The position numbers were made by a program, and so were the translations under genes. Below are positions 37,928 to 51,248 of a stretch of DNA of 64,000 bases, piece by piece. Each line of letters begins with the position of its first letter. Position 1 is the first letter of the stretch. This stretch comes from Sipunculus nudus (Eukaryota; Annelida; Sipuncula; Golfingiida; Sipunculidae). Below the pieces are notes generated by a model that worked only from the letters and a program-made list of their open reading frames with translations, did no database searches and had not been told where the DNA came from. The stretch covers positions 34,513,176 through 34,577,175 of the forward strand of contig CM049311.1 of assembly GCA_026874595.1 (NCBI GenBank), in the 5' to 3' direction.

Positions 37928-39834
37928 GACCTTGACCTTGACCTTTCACCTATTTTAACCAAAAACAATAGAGCACCTAGAAATTATGTTTCTCATCATC
38001 CCTGTAAGTTTCAAGGTTATTGTGGCAAAATTGTGGCCAGGAGAGTGGTGACAAACAAACTAGACGACCATAGGTCGAACGCTTGCCGGAATTCGGAAGT
38101 GAAACACAGACGGACAGAAAGAACATATTGTCGGTTTTCTATTAATGGAATGACTCTCAGGGACATTGCTGAGAATATGTGGCCCGTAGAATGACATATG
38201 AGACAAAAGAACAGGCAAGCAGACAAAGCTGACAACAAAAGACAAACATACAGACATACTGACTTTGTGAGACAAGATTGACACCAGATGACATAAGCTA
38301 GTTATTGAGAAGATTCAAAGGAAGAAAATGAGTTATAATTTATGTAATTTAGATTTATAGTTTACGAGGTATGGCGAATTAATTATATACTTGGGAGGCT
38401 CGACTGTAGCGCCCTCTAGCAGACATATTCCGAAGACGACAAATGCGTTTCGTATTATTAGTGTATAACATCAGATGTCTCAGTTTCAAAAGGATTCCGT
38501 CAAAGTTGTGGCCTGTAGAATGCTATATGTAAGGCGTAAGAACCAGGAAGCAGGCGACTTTGAGGATAACGGACAAACAGATGGACACACTGACAAAGTG
38601 ACAGAAGATTGAAACCAGATGCCTTAATCAGGTTATGGAGAAGACTCAAAGGAAGAAAATAAGCTATAGCTTATGTAACTGAGGCTTTGGGTGTAGAGAT
38701 ATGGCCAATACAATGGTATGTGTGTTAGAGTCATGTACAGCGCCCACTAGTGGCCATATCCGGAAAATGAAAAATTCATTTCTAGATATTAGTGTAAGAC
38801 ATAAGATGTAATAGTTTCAAAAGGATTCCGTCAAAACTGTGGCCTACAGAATGCTATATGTGAGACGCAAGAACCAACAAGCAGGCGAATTTGAGGACAA
38901 CTGACAAACAGACGAAAACACTGACAAAGTGACCCAAAATTGAGTCCAGATGACTTCTCCAGGTTATGGAGAAGACTCAAAGGAAGAAAAAAGCTACAGT
39001 TTATGTAACTGAGGTTTATAGTTTTGGAGATATTGCCAAAGCATGATATGTTGGGAGAGGTTCGAGTTCAGCGCCCCCTAGCGGCCATATCCGGAAAATG
39101 AAAAATTGGTTTCGAGATTTTCGTGTAAGACTTAAGATGTAATAGTTTCAAAAGGATTCTTTCAAAACTGTGGCCTGTAGAATGCTATATGTGAGACGCA
39201 AGAGCAAGCAGGCGAATTTGAGGACAACTGACAAACAGACGGACACAATGACAAAGTGACACAAGATTGAGACCAGATGACATTATCAGTTTATGGAGAA
39301 GAATCATAGGGAAAATAAGCTATAGTTTATGTAATTGAGGCCTATAATTTTGGAGATATTTCCAAAACATGATATGTTGGAGAGGTTTGCACCCAGCGCC
39401 CCCTAGCGGCCGAATCAAAAAAATGAAAAATTGATTTCGAGATAATAGTGTAGGACTTAAAATATGCCAGTTTCAAAAAGATTCCTGCAAAACTGTGGCC
39501 TCCAGGGCAAGATTACTGAAATCTCGAAATATCTCGTTTGACGAGATATTATACGAGATATTGCGAGACTCTTAATAGAATCTTGAAGTACTAGGTGAAT
39601 GCTACCTGAAGCAAAAAACTAGACCTCTGTAGCTTTAAAACTGACAAATTTAGAAAAATATCAGCACTTTTCCCCAAAAATGCGTTACCATGGTTACCGA
39701 GTCAGTTATTGAGTCAGCTACACACCAATAGACAGGCCTTGGAATGACGATTAAAATGAGCTATTGTTGAAGTAGCTACGACTATTAGTCACAAAGATAT
39801 GAAGAAAAAAACGTTTTGAGAAGTTTTGACGACC
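37928..39834. repeat. ~1.9-kb higher-order unit, copy 2
   Basis: Repeat of the preceding unit with small differences. Its last spacer has a better-preserved AATATCTCG/CGAGATATT hairpin near 39525-39550. Confidence 0.85.
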
Positions 39835-39949
39835 TTGACCTTTGACCTATTTTAACCAAAAACAATAGGGCATCTAGAAATTATGTTTTCGAACATCCCT
39901 GTAAGTTTCAAGGTTATTGTGGCAAAATTGTGGCCAGGAGAGTGGTGAC

Positions 39950-40045
39950 AAACAAACAGACAGACAAACAGACATACGCAACTGAGTAATATGCTTGCCG
40001 AAATCTTTGATTCCGGCAAGCAACAAACAGACAGACAGACAGACA
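39950..40045. repeat. (CAGA)n with GCTTGCCG hairpin
   Basis: GACATACGCAACTGAG, then a stem GCTTGCCGAAATC/GATTCCGGCAAGC with loop TTT, then (CAGA)n. It closes array I and is the same minisatellite as at 52440-52710 and 57060-57253. Confidence 0.75.
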
Positions 40046-40110
40046 GACTAGACGACCTGAGGTCGAACGCTTGCCGGAAGTTACCGGAAATAAGACAGCG
40101 AAATAGATGG

Positions 40111-42313
40111 ACAGTTACTAGGCAGACAGACAGGAAACATTTGGATCTGATCAGATGAAAAACCTCTATCATGGGGAAAACAGTAGCACATATGAATAAG
40201 GTCTTGCTGATTTTCAAAAGTCAAAGAGGAGTAGACAGAGAGACAGACAGAGAGACAGACAGACAGACGGATAGAGAGACATTAATAGTGTTATTATTAG
40301 TAGCCATCCTATACAGGATAATCCATTTTTGGACAGAAATAAAAATAATGGAAGTCCAACTGAATCCTTGGCAGTTCTATTCTTGAGTGCTGGAAATAAG
40401 AAAAGCACTGAAAAAGAAACTTGAAGAGTTGAACGTCCAGAATGCCGAAATGCAAGCGAAGCCGCGTTCGTGTTAGACAGAGACCCGACCTCTGGGTAAG
40501 GGAGACGTGACCTTTCATTCCTGGACAAGCTAGGTGCCTATCTAGACCATCCTTTAAGGTCGCGGCTTAAATAAGGGCTGTCCTTGAAGAAAAAAGGTTA
40601 GCCGGTCAGCCTGCGTCCGGGAATTATAAAATTCCAAGAAGTCCTGCCCATCACGGATTAACTGTAATGTCCCCTTGGTGTAAGTTATCTGTTATGTGAA
40701 ATTTAATATATGTTAAAAAATTGGAATCTTTGGTTAAAAAAGGAAAGCGGTGATTTTTAAGGAGTCTGAAGTGGTAAGTAATAAGATAAAAAATTGTGAG
40801 GCCCTAGTTCCGTGGTGGGTTTGGACTTTATATATAAAAATATATTCTGGCATGAGAGAGGGGTGCTGTCAAATTTTTTGGCGCCTGCCGCACGTTTGTG
40901 AATAAAACGGTACACTTGACACGGGCGCGATGGAAATTTAAGAGGAAAGGTAGTAATCCCAAGCCGTAGTTGAGTTGTTTTGACCCCAGAGTTTGCAGTC
41001 CTAGCTGAAATAGGCATGGGACGGGCTCTTTTTTAAACCCGGAACGCCAGAAGAGGCTGGAGATTGAATGAAGGATTGGGCCATTTTTTTATCCGAAAAA
41101 CCTGGGAATTGACAATTAAAAAAAATGACAGGGACCTTCTCAGCCCGTTCCAGCTCAGGGAACGGTCATTAGAATATTGTCGGGAATCCATATTATCCTA
41201 CCTGTGGGCTGGGACGGTCCAGAAAACCGCAATTATACGGGTATCCATAAAATTGTATGTCAATTTTTGTCATTAATAAATACATATACATCTATAACGC
41301 GGACAGCTGGAGAATTCGCGGAGAATTCATCATGATGATTTTATTAAATGTGAGCAAAGGTACAATTTATTTTTTGTATCATATTTCCTTAAGAACCTGT
41401 AAATTTGATATCCTGCATGGTTTTGTTACGGTTTGCACAGTAAACTGTTGAAAAAATATATAGTGTTTAGCGTTTTCGTCTGATGTAAGATCGGTAGTCA
41501 ATGTTAGCTGGTGATCCAGATTGGTGTTAGTGGCAGTCCCACATTGTTTGCGCTGGTTATTATTTCGGTAATTTAACAGTGAATAAATGTCTTTAGAGTA
41601 ATATAGTGGTAGATTTTAAATGATTTTAACGTGTAATTAAAAGTATCATTGCATATAAAATCTCTCCGTGAATTGTCCGGGAATTCCCCGCGTTTACATA
41701 TAAACGCATTTACCAGCCGTATGAAAGTTTTTGTCCGCTTTCATAATGTTTGCCGTGCCCCGGACACAAATTTAAGACGAGATGGACTAAACCCCGCCCC
41801 GGTAGGATTGTTTGGACTCTGAAGAAACGAACCCTCGCAGGAAATGCGGTGGGACGGGCTCTTTCTTATTCGATGAACGCTCGAAAAGAGTGGTGAATGA
41901 TTGAAAAAATAGGGTCATTTTCACTGTCATCTTGAATAACGGAATAAATATTTTTTTTTTTTAATTCATAGAGACTTGGTCATCCAATAACAGCAGAAAA
42001 AAATGTTCTTTCAAATGTTGTGTGGTGTCCATTGTAGCCTCGCCCACCGCCGGGATCCAAAGAGAAGCCTGGATTTTACTGCAAAAAAAACACAAACACC
42101 CCCCCCCCCCCCAAAAAAAAACAAAAACAAAAAAACTTTTATTCATTTTATTTTTATTTTTTATTACTGGATGTAATTGAATATCATGGTTTATTTATAA
42201 AAAAATAAGATGCAATTCATTGAATGAAAAGAGATTTTATTAAATATATTGATACATGTTTATAACAGTTTGATATTTGATTTTTTTTTAATTTATAGAC
42301 AGACAATTTGTTA
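40111..42313. other. Non-array spacer between arrays
   Basis: No gene is recognised. A GGGACGGGCTCTTT segment occurs twice (near 41020 and 41850) with similar following text, so an old repeat is present. A (GACAGAGA)n run lies near 40236-40270, and poly(C)/poly(A) runs near 42097-42135. Confidence 0.5.
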
Positions 42314-44175
42314 CCTCAAATCTGTACTCATGGTCCAACATGCATGTATTTGGTGTTCTTAGACCCATTTTAGGGTGTATATCCATGATAACAAGATAAT
42401 ATTACCTCGTTCCCACCAGCAAACATTTCAAGCCCCCAGAAAGCTGATTTCAGCTGAGGACAGTATATGGCTTATTATACACAGGCAAATAGTGTTTTGG
42501 ACCGCCTCATCTCCACCAGACTCATCACACACACCTGGTTTGGCTATCATTGCAATCCATTTACACCCACTGGCTGGAATCTCAAAGCATTTGGTTCAAA
42601 TCCCACAGAAAAAAAATTAGGGCCAGTTTGAATTTCCAAATCTGGACACAGTGGACATAGTGATATACAGAAAAAATCCATTTTTTCCCCTCAAATCTGT
42701 ACTGATGGTCCCACAAACCTGGTTTTGGTGTCATTAGGCCCAGTTTAGTGTGTATATACAGGGAAACAAGATAATATTACCCTGTTCCCACAAACAAAAA
42801 TTTCATGCCCCCAGAAACCTGATTTCAGGCCAGTTTATGCTTATACACAGTGAAACAGGTTCTGGCCCCCCTCATCCCCACAAAACTCAACACACACTCC
42901 TGGTTTGGGTATCATTGCAATCCATTTACACCCACTGGCTGGCATCACCAAGCATTTGGCTCAACTCCCTCAGAAAAAAAATTAGGGCCAGTTTGAATTT
43001 CCAAATCTGGACACAGTGAACATAGTGATATACAGAGAAAATTCATTTTCCCCCCTCAAATCTGTACTGATGGTCCCACAAACCTGGTTTTGGTGTCATT
43101 AGGCCCAGTTTAGGGTGTATATACAGGGAAACAAGATAATATTACCCTGTTCCCACAAACAAAAATTTCATGCCCCCAGAAACCTGATTTCAGGCCAGTT
43201 TATGCTTATACACAGTCAAATAGGTTCTGGCCCCCTTCATATCCACAAAACTCAACACACACTCCTGGTTTGGGTATCATTGCAATCCATTTACACCCAC
43301 TGGCTGGCATCACCAAGCATTTGGCTCAACTCCCTCAGAAAAAAAATTAGGGCCAGTTTGAATTCCCAAATCTGGACACAGTGAACATAGTGATATACAG
43401 GGAAAATCCATTTTTTTTACCTCAAATCTGTAATGATGGTCCCAAAAACATGGTTTAGGTGTCATTAGGCCCAATTCAAGGTGTATATACAGGGAAACAA
43501 GATAATATTACCCTGTTGACACAAACAAGAATTTCAAGCCCCCAGAAACCTGATTTCAGGCCAGTTTATGCTTATACACAGTCAGATAGGTTCTGGCCCC
43601 CCTCATCTCCACAAAACTCAACACACACACCTGGTTTGGGATCATTGCAATCCATTTACACCCACTGGCTGGTATCTCAAAGCATTTGGCTCAACTCCAT
43701 CAGAAAAAAAATTAGGACCAGTTTGAATTTCCAAATCTGGACACAGTGAACATAGTGATATACAGATAAAATCCATTTTTCCCCCTCAAATCTGTACTGA
43801 TGGTCCCACAAACCTGGTTTTGGTGTCATTAGGCCCAGTTTAGGGTGTATATACAGGGAAACAAGAAAATATTACCCTGTTCCCACAAACAAAAATTTCA
43901 TGCCCCCAGAAACCTGATTTTAGGCCAGTTTATGCTTATACACAGTCAAATAGGTTTTGGCCCCCTTCATCTCCACCAGACTCTCCACAAACACCTGGAT
44001 TGGGTTTCATTGCAATCCATTCACACCCACTGGCTGACATCTCCAAGCATATAGCTCAACTTCTTCAGAAAAAAATATAGACCACTTTGAAGTTTATCAA
44101 ATCTGGTCATAGTGGTTTATGCAGAAATCAATTGTTCTGATCTCAAATCTGAAATAGTGGTCATAGAACATTGGT
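42314..44175. repeat. ~365-bp satellite, five units plus a partial
   Basis: CTCAAATCTGTACTGATGGT starts at 42314, 42689, 43054, 43420, 43784 and (degenerate) 44141, so units are 375, 365, 366, 364 and 357 bp. The middle units are the most alike and the outer ones the most diverged. It shares no monomer with the flanking arrays. Each unit has a same-frame ~70-96 codon open frame, but length and frame vary at the ends. Confidence 0.93.
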
Positions 44176-44540
44176 TGGTTCTTGTATGATTTTATTCAAT
44201 TTACAATCAATATGCAGGAAAACCTGGCATTTTATTTTACTTCAATACACCAACAATAAACAATCTAAGGACAAGTGAACAGGCTACCATACATATCTTA
44301 GGGAAAGGAAAACAGCAAAGGTTGTTTACATTGAGGACACATGGCAACCAGGTGGTTGGCGCTGGTCTGTGAAGCTTACGAAGCAGCAATCAAAGGAAGA
44401 CGATAACAACACAATAGAAGTCTTCTTCATGGGCCATCGCACACCCATAGAACACGGCTCCAACTGTCAAGTGTAATGCCCCTGCCGACATTTACTATCA
44501 CATACTGCCGCCACTTATGGTCACGGCAATAGGATGTACT
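44176..44540. other. Spacer with array-edge remnants
   Basis: Mostly unique sequence. CTGCCGCCACTTATGGTCACGG near 44505 is a decayed form of the GC-rich cassette of array II, so the array edge is here. Confidence 0.45.
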
Positions 44541-45165
44541 TTTTTATTTGAAGAAAAAACGATCCCAGATTTGACGAAACTTACAATATAAACACATAAT
44601 GTGACCGAGAGTGTTAGACGCTATCGAATGCTGAAAACTAAAGGTCTTCAGCATTAAAATAACAGAATTATAGGCGTATCTTTGAATGGTCCCATGTTCT
44701 CGTTTGACAAGAAATGATGCGAGATATGACGAGATATTCAATTTTGTCACTTCAAACTAGTCAATAGAATCTTGAACAATAGAAAAATAAAATCTCTGGC
44801 ATTCAAATGACAGAGATATAGACATTTGTTCGAATTCTCGAATATTCTCGTTTGGCGGGAGATGGTACGAGATGTGGCGAGATATAAGTTATTATCTTGT
44901 TAAGCTCCCAAAACGCAACAAAATGCTGAAAACTGCTCCTCTTTAGCCGAAAAGGTGACCAAGTTATATGCATTTCTGTGAAATCTCGTAATTTCTCGTT
45001 TGACGGAAAACAGAGCGAGATTCTACGAGACTTGCAATTAACTGCATTAGTGGCAAGGGAATGCTACCTCATGCAGAAAACTAGACACTTGTAGTATAAA
45101 TATTAACAGAGATAGAAGCAAAAAACTTATTATTTTCAGATTGCCAAGTTTTACCCCAAAATTTG

Positions 45166-45179
45166 GTTACCATGGTAAC
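45166..45179. promoter_or_regulatory. X-box-like palindrome
   Basis: GTTACCATGGTAAC is a perfect 14-bp palindrome that fits the RFX/DAF-19 X-box pattern RYYNYYATRRNRAC. The same sequence is at 45611-45624. Most other modules have GTAACCATGGTTAC or GTAACCATGGTAAC at this place. Confidence 0.45.
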
Positions 45180-45910
45180 AGCAGCGCAAAGCTACATGTA
45201 CGCAGGAATAAGCCGACGATCCTAGTTTCAGATAAGACAGTAAACATTGTGCCACGTTTAATATTTTTTTTGGTATTGCAGAAAAATGGTAAGTTGCAGT
45301 GTTTCCAGTACCACGCCCCCTGGTGGCTAATTTCAAAAAATGAAAAAACAAGTTCGAGATAATACAAAACAACAGAAAATATGTCACTTTCAGAACCTTA
45401 GCTGTAAAACTGCGACCTGTAAATCGTATTTAATGAAATCTCGAAAAGTCCCATTTGACGACACATGGCACGAGATTTTGCGAGACTTACATTAATTTCG
45501 CATAGAGCATATTAAATGCTACGCATTGCAAAAAACTAGGCCTCTCTAACTTAAAAAATGAGAAATTTGGAGGGAAATTTTCGAATTTTCTGATTTTCCC
45601 CCCAAAATACGTTACCATGGTAACCATTGACCGGAAAAATTTGCCAGCACTTGGAAAGCTAACATAGTGAGGAATAAAATGAGCTACAGATTATGCGGCT
45701 ACGATTATTATTGACGAAGATATGAAGAAAATAAAGATTTTAGGTTTTTTGGTGACCCTGACCTTGACCTTTGACCGATCATCACCAAAAACAATAGGCT
45801 CCGAGGAGAACAGATCTTACAGTTTATGTATAAGTTTCAGAGCGATTGCTTAAAAACTGTGGCCTGTAGCGCGTGTACATACAGACAAACAGACAGACAA
45901 ACAAACAAAC

Positions 45911-47934
45911 TAGACGACCATAGGTCGAGAGCTTGCCGGACTTAAATGACAGACAGATGGACAAACAGGACAAACTGACGGTTTTCTATCAATTGAATGA
46001 CTTTTAAAGCGATTGCTGGAACGTTTGGCCTGTTGAACGACATATATCACACAAAAGAACATGAAATCAGACATAGCTCAAAACAGACAAATATACTGAC
46101 ACACCTGAGATAACAGACTACTAGTGAAGGTAGAGTTTATAATGTCGGAGATATGGCCAAAAAATGATATGGTGTGGAGGCTCTACCGCAGCATCCCCTA
46201 GCGGCCATATCCCAAAAATTAAAAATTTCTTTTGAGATATTATTGTAAGAAATGTTCCAAGATGTATATATTATTGTAAGAGATGTTCCAATTCCAAAAG
46301 GATTCCTTCAAAACTGTGGCCTGAAGATTGCTAACTGTAAGACGCAAGATCCAGCAATCAGGCGAAAATGAGGATCACTGACAAACAGACAGACATACTG
46401 AAAAACTGTGGCCTGAAGATTGCTAACTGTAAGACGCAAGATCCAGCAAGCAGGTGAAATAGAGGATCACTGACAAACAGACAGACATACTGAAAAAGTG
46501 ACACAAGAATAAGACCAGATGACTAACTCAGATTATGGAGAAGATTCAAAGGAAGACAATAAGTCATAGTGTTTGTAATTGAAGTTTATAGTTTTGTAGA
46601 TATGGCAAAGAAATATATATAGGGGAGAGGCGAGTGCAACGCCCCCCTTTTGGCAATATCCAGAAAATGAATAATCTGTTACTGTAAGATGTAAGATGTA
46701 ATAGTTTAACAAGTGACCCATGGGTCATGACTCTCAGCTGCCAAGCATGACCTGCCACATCATGGGCTGAGATTCACAACTTCCAGTCACATTTTGAAGA
46801 ACCAATTTGCCAATATGTTGAAATTTTCTACGACAACAGAAATATACATCACCTATGTCTGGTTAAAACACAGTGACTTGATGGTCTAAGGAAAAATGAA
46901 TGATTGTTAAGCTATCAGTAACTATTCCCATAGCTTTCTTGATACCTGTCAGTCTCAAAAGAAACACCATAAAGGGCAAATATAAGATAAAAAAAATAGC
47001 AAAAATCAAGGAAATCCATGCAAGAATTATTGAGAAACGGGTGCTTATAAATATGAAGTTTGAATCTAATTGAGTGATGCATAGATGTGGCATATGTGAA
47101 AGACTGAAGGTTTGGGTTGAACAGTTTCACTTGCAAAATGTTCACAACCATTTAGAATAATTAAGTAATGTGTCCTTGACCTTTGACCTTTTGAACTCGA
47201 CATCGATAGGCTTCTTCCCCTATTGGTAGGTAAGCCATATATGACAAATGGAAGGTATAGATTGAAAAGTTTCCTGAAAATGACTCCACACAAAAAGTGG
47301 GTGCAGTGAACTTGACCTATGACCTCAAAATCAACAGGTCTTTTCCCCTGTTGGCAGAGAAGCGATATCAGTGCTGGGAAGTTTGGAATGAAATGTCTAG
47401 CTTGAAATGTTTTCACAACTTTTTAAAAAAATTGGATCCTGTGACCCTGATCTTTGATCTTGTGACCTAAAAATCTATAGGATTCTTCTCCCTCTTAGTA
47501 GGTGAAATATATGTAAAAGTTCAAAGAATTGGGATGAAAGATTTGGCTTAAAATGCATCCACAGGCATTAAATAAAGGGACTCCTGTGACCTTGACCTTT
47601 GACCTGTTGACTTCAAAATAATTATGATTCTTCCCCTGTTGGTAGATGAGCTGTATGTGAAAGATGGAACGTTTTGGATGAAAATTTTAGCTAAAAGAAT
47701 TATTTATGGGGGGTGCATACACACCCTGTAACTTCGAGAATATAGGTCAGTGACCTAATTTCAGGTTTGCAAGGAGATCATTTTAGAACCTCTAAGACTA
47801 CATAGGGTTCATGACCCTAGCCCGTACAGTTACGATTTGTGCCCTGCTAACAGACGGACGGCCGGTCAGTAGGATGGACAGATGGAAGGACGACGGACAA
47901 AGACCCATCTCTATAGCCCAGCATGACTGAAACT
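45911..47934. repeat. 2.0-kb block, duplicated at 60009-62041
   Basis: Both copies start TAGACGACCATAGGTCGAGA and end GCATGACTGAAA, with a few percent substitutions and small indels. Each contains two ~100-bp tandem copies of the AACTGTGGCCTGAAGATTGC segment, the ~140-bp repeat, and a GACGGACGGCCGG tail. Confidence 0.9.
47160..47700. repeat. ~140-bp tandem repeat with CCTTGACCTTTGACC
   Basis: Four units near 47170, 47310, 47445 and 47587 share TGACCTTGACCTTTGACC, a CAATAGG-like word, TTCCCCTxTTGGTAG and GATGAAA. The family resembles 16680-17450. A copy of the whole set lies at 61260-61800. Confidence 0.75.
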
Positions 47935-49208
47935 CAAAATTCAAAGGTTTTACCCCAAAAATAGAGAAATCTGGCAATAGCGCACTTTGGCACCTATGCG
48001 CAAAAATAAGCCCATGGACCCTAGTTTAAGGTGCTGTGATGGAAATGGCCCAATGTTTAATAGTTCTGGAGGTATAGCACCAAAACAAATTTTCATGTTT
48101 TTTCATCTGCAACGCCCCCTGGCGGCCATTTCCAAAATCTGAAAAACCCGTTTCGAGATATTCTTCTGTTACATAAAATATCTCAGAGTCAGTAAAATTG
48201 CTGCAAATTTGAAAAATATCACGAAATTCCATGATTTCTCCCCAAAATTGCGTAACCATGGTAACAGCGAAATGAGGCAATTTTGCAGTGTTGGAAGTGG
48301 CCTTGCAGTGGCAAATAAAACGGGCTACAGATTAGGTGCCTACGGCTATTTTTGACGAAGGTATGAAGAAAAAACCGTTTTTGAGCTTTTGGGTGACCCT
48401 GACCTTGACCCTTGACCGATCATGACCAAAAACAATAGGCTCCGAGAAGAACCGATTATACACTCTATCTATAAGTTTCAGGACGATTGGTGCAAAATTG
48501 TGGCCTGTAGAGCGGGGACATACAGACAAACAAACAAACGGAACTGATCAACATACTTGTCGAAATCTCTGATTCCGGCAAGCAATAAATTATAACGCGA
48601 CAGAAATGGCAAACCGGCCCGCAAAGAGTGCCTGTGGTCACTTATCTTATACGGCGAACGCTATAATTTTTGCAGTCACGGGAAAGCGTGTCTGTCTTTC
48701 ATACTAAAACGCGTGCATGCATGCGTGATGGCATATGTATTTGTGCATGCGGGTTTTAATTTTTACAAAGTTGCTAAAATTTGTGGGGACCGTGTATGAT
48801 TAAACAAAAGAGGCCATGGGCAGAAAGGCCATGAAACGCCAATTCATATGGTGTACAGTTTATGTACCTAAAATGTGTAGTTTTGGAGATATGGTTAAAC
48901 AATGATAGTAGGTACGGGGTTGCAGTGCAGCGCCCCCTAGCGGTAATTTTCCAAAAACTGAACAATTGCTTTCGAGATATTAATGTATGACGTAACATGT
49001 ATCAGTTTCAAAAGGATGCCTGCATATCTGTGGCCTATAGGGCATGTCACCGTGAAATCGCGAAATCTCATTCGACGAGAAACGGTGCGAGATTTTGCAA
49101 GATTTTTGGTTGGATCACCGAGAACTCACCAAGGGCTACAAGATGCAAAAATTTTGACCTCTCTAGCATAAAAACTGACAGAGTTAGAAGCTGAAAACTG
49201 CATATTTT
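47935..49208. repeat. 1274-bp tandem unit, copy 1
   Basis: Starts at CAAAATTCAAAGG and repeats at exactly 1274 bp. It includes a CTCF-like AACGCCCCCTGGCGGCC box, a GTAACCATGGTAAC palindrome, TGACCCTGACCTTGACCC, and an AGCGCCCCCTAGCGG box. It differs from copy 2 at few positions, for example 48007 and 48069. Confidence 0.93.
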
Positions 49209-50482
49209 CAAAATTCAAAGGTTTTACCCCAAAAATAGAGAAATCTGGCAATAGCGCACTTTGGCACCTATGCGCAAAAACAAGCCCATGGACCCTAGTT
49301 TAAGGTGCTGTGATGGAAATGGCCCAATGTTTAATAGTTCTGGCGGTAGAGCACCAAAACAAATTTTCATGTTTTTTCATCTGCAACGCCCCCTGGCGGC
49401 CATTTCCAAAATCTGAAAAACCCGTTTCGAGATATTCTTCTGTTACATAAAATATCTCAGAGTCAGTAAAATTGCTGCAAATTTGAAAAATATCACGAAA
49501 TTCCATGATTTCTCCCCAAAATTGCGTAACCATGGTAACAGCGAAATGAGGCAATTTTGCAGTGTTGGAAGTGGCCTTGCAGTGGCAAATAAAACGGGCT
49601 ACAGATTAGGTGCCTACGGCTATTTTTGACGAAGGTATGAAGAAAAAACCGTTTTTGAGCTTTTGGGTGACCCTGACCTTGACCCTTGACCGATCATGAC
49701 CAAAAACAATAGGCTCCGAGAAGAACCGATTATACACTCTATCTATAAGTTTCAGGACGATTGGTGCAAAATTGTGGCCTGTAGAGCGGGGACATACAGA
49801 CAAACAAACAAACGGAACTGATCAACATACTTGTCGAAATCTCTGATTCCGGCAAGCAATAAATTATAACGCGACAGAAATGGCAAACCGGCCCGCAAAG
49901 AGTGCCTGTGGTCACTTATCTTATACGGCGAACGCTATAATTTTTGCAGTCACGGGAAAGCGTGTCTGTCTTTCATACTAAAACGCGTGCATGCATGCGT
50001 GATGGCATATGTATTTGTGCATGCGGGTTTTAATTTTTACAAAGTTGCTAAAATTTGTGGGGACCGTGTATGATTAAACAAAAGAGGCCATGGGCAGAAA
50101 GGCCATGAAACGCCAATTCATATGGTGTACAGTTTATGTACCTAAAATGTGTAGTTTTGGAGATATGGTTAAACAATGATAGTAGGTACGGGGTTGCAGT
50201 GCAGCGCCCCCTAGCGGTAATTTTCCAAAAACTGAACAATTGCTTTCGAGATATTAATGTATGACGTAACATGTATCAGTTTCAAAAGGATGCCTGCATA
50301 TCTGTGGCCTATAGGGCATGTCACCGTGAAATCGCGAAATCTCATTCGACGAGAAACGGTGCGAGATTTTGCAAGATTTTTGGTTGGATCACCGAGAACT
50401 CACCAAGGGCTACAAGATGCAAAAATTTTGACCTCTCTAGCATAAAAACTGACAGAGTTAGAAGCTGAAAACTGCATATTTT
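49209..50482. repeat. 1274-bp tandem unit, copy 2
   Basis: Nearly identical to copy 3 over their shared length. Copies 2 and 3 share variants (AAAAACAAGCCC and GGCGGTAGAGC) that differ from copy 1, so they are the most recent duplicates. Confidence 0.93.
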
Positions 50483-51133
50483 CAAAATTCAAAGGTTTTA
50501 CCCCAAAAATAGAGAAATCTGGCAATAGCGCACTTTGGCACCTATGCGCAAAAACAAGCCCATGGACCCTAGTTTAAGGTGCTGTGATGGAAATGGCCCA
50601 ATGTTTAATAGTTCTGGCGGTAGAGCACCAAAACAAATTTTCATGTTTTTTCATCTGCAACGCCCCCTGGCGGCCATTTCCAAAATCTGAAAAACCCGTT
50701 TCGAGATATTCTTCTGTTACATAAAATATCTCAGAGTCAGTAAAATTGCTGCAAATTTGAAAAATATCACGAAATTCCATGATTTCTCCCCAAAATTGCG
50801 TAACCATGGTAACAGCGAAATGAGGCAATTTTGCAGTGTTGGAAGTGGCCTTGCAGTGGCAAATAAAACGGGCTACAGATTAGGTGCCTACGGCTATTTT
50901 TGACGAAGGTATGAAGAAAAAACCGTTTTTGAGCTTTTGGGTGACCCTGACCTTGACCCTTGACCGATCATGACCAAAAACAATAGGCTCCGAGAAGAAC
51001 CGATTATACACTCTATCTATAAGTTTCAGGACGATTGGTGCAAAATTGTGGCCTGTAGAGCGGGGACATACAGACAAACAAACAAACGGAACTGATCAAC
51101 ATACTTGTCGAAATCTCTGATTCCGGCAAGCAA
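50483..51133. repeat. 1274-bp tandem unit, copy 3 (first half)
   Basis: Stops at GATTCCGGCAAGCAA, where sequence switches to the hairpin minisatellite. Confidence 0.9.
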
Positions 51134-51248
51134 CAAACATACGCGGGTGATCAACATGCTTGCGAAAATCGAAGATTTCCGGCAAGCAACAAACAGACAT
51201 ACGCAACTGACCAATATGCTTGCGGAAATCGAAGATTTCCGGCAAGCA
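51134..51248. repeat. GCTTGCGG hairpin minisatellite, CAGA-poor version
   Basis: Two hairpins (GCTTGCGxAAATCGAAGATT then TCCGGCAAGC) separated by CAACAAACAGACATACGCAA. It forms the junction between the 1274-bp and 1460-bp blocks. Confidence 0.75.

Larger units (their letters stand above)
31539..40110. repeat. Hierarchical repeat array I (~330-bp monomers)
   Basis: The basic unit runs GGAGATATGGCCAA, AGCGCCCCCTAGCGGCC, TTTCGAGATATTAGTGTAAG, AGTTTCAAAAGGATTC, CTGTGGCCTGTAGAATGC, AGCAGGCGAATTTGAGGAC, and CAAAGTGACACAAGATTGAG. Every few monomers a longer spacer carries a CGAGATATTTTACGAGAT hairpin, a CCATGG-centred palindrome and a GACCTTGACCTTGACCTTTG box, which recurs at 33321, 34908, 36011, 37928 and 39835. 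All units point the same way. Open frames in it are repeat artefacts. Confidence 0.92.

Noticed and set aside
42375-44054. Serial ~70-96-codon frames in the 365-bp satellite
   Set aside because: They recur only because the unit repeats. Ends vary and no signal, domain or splice evidence is present.
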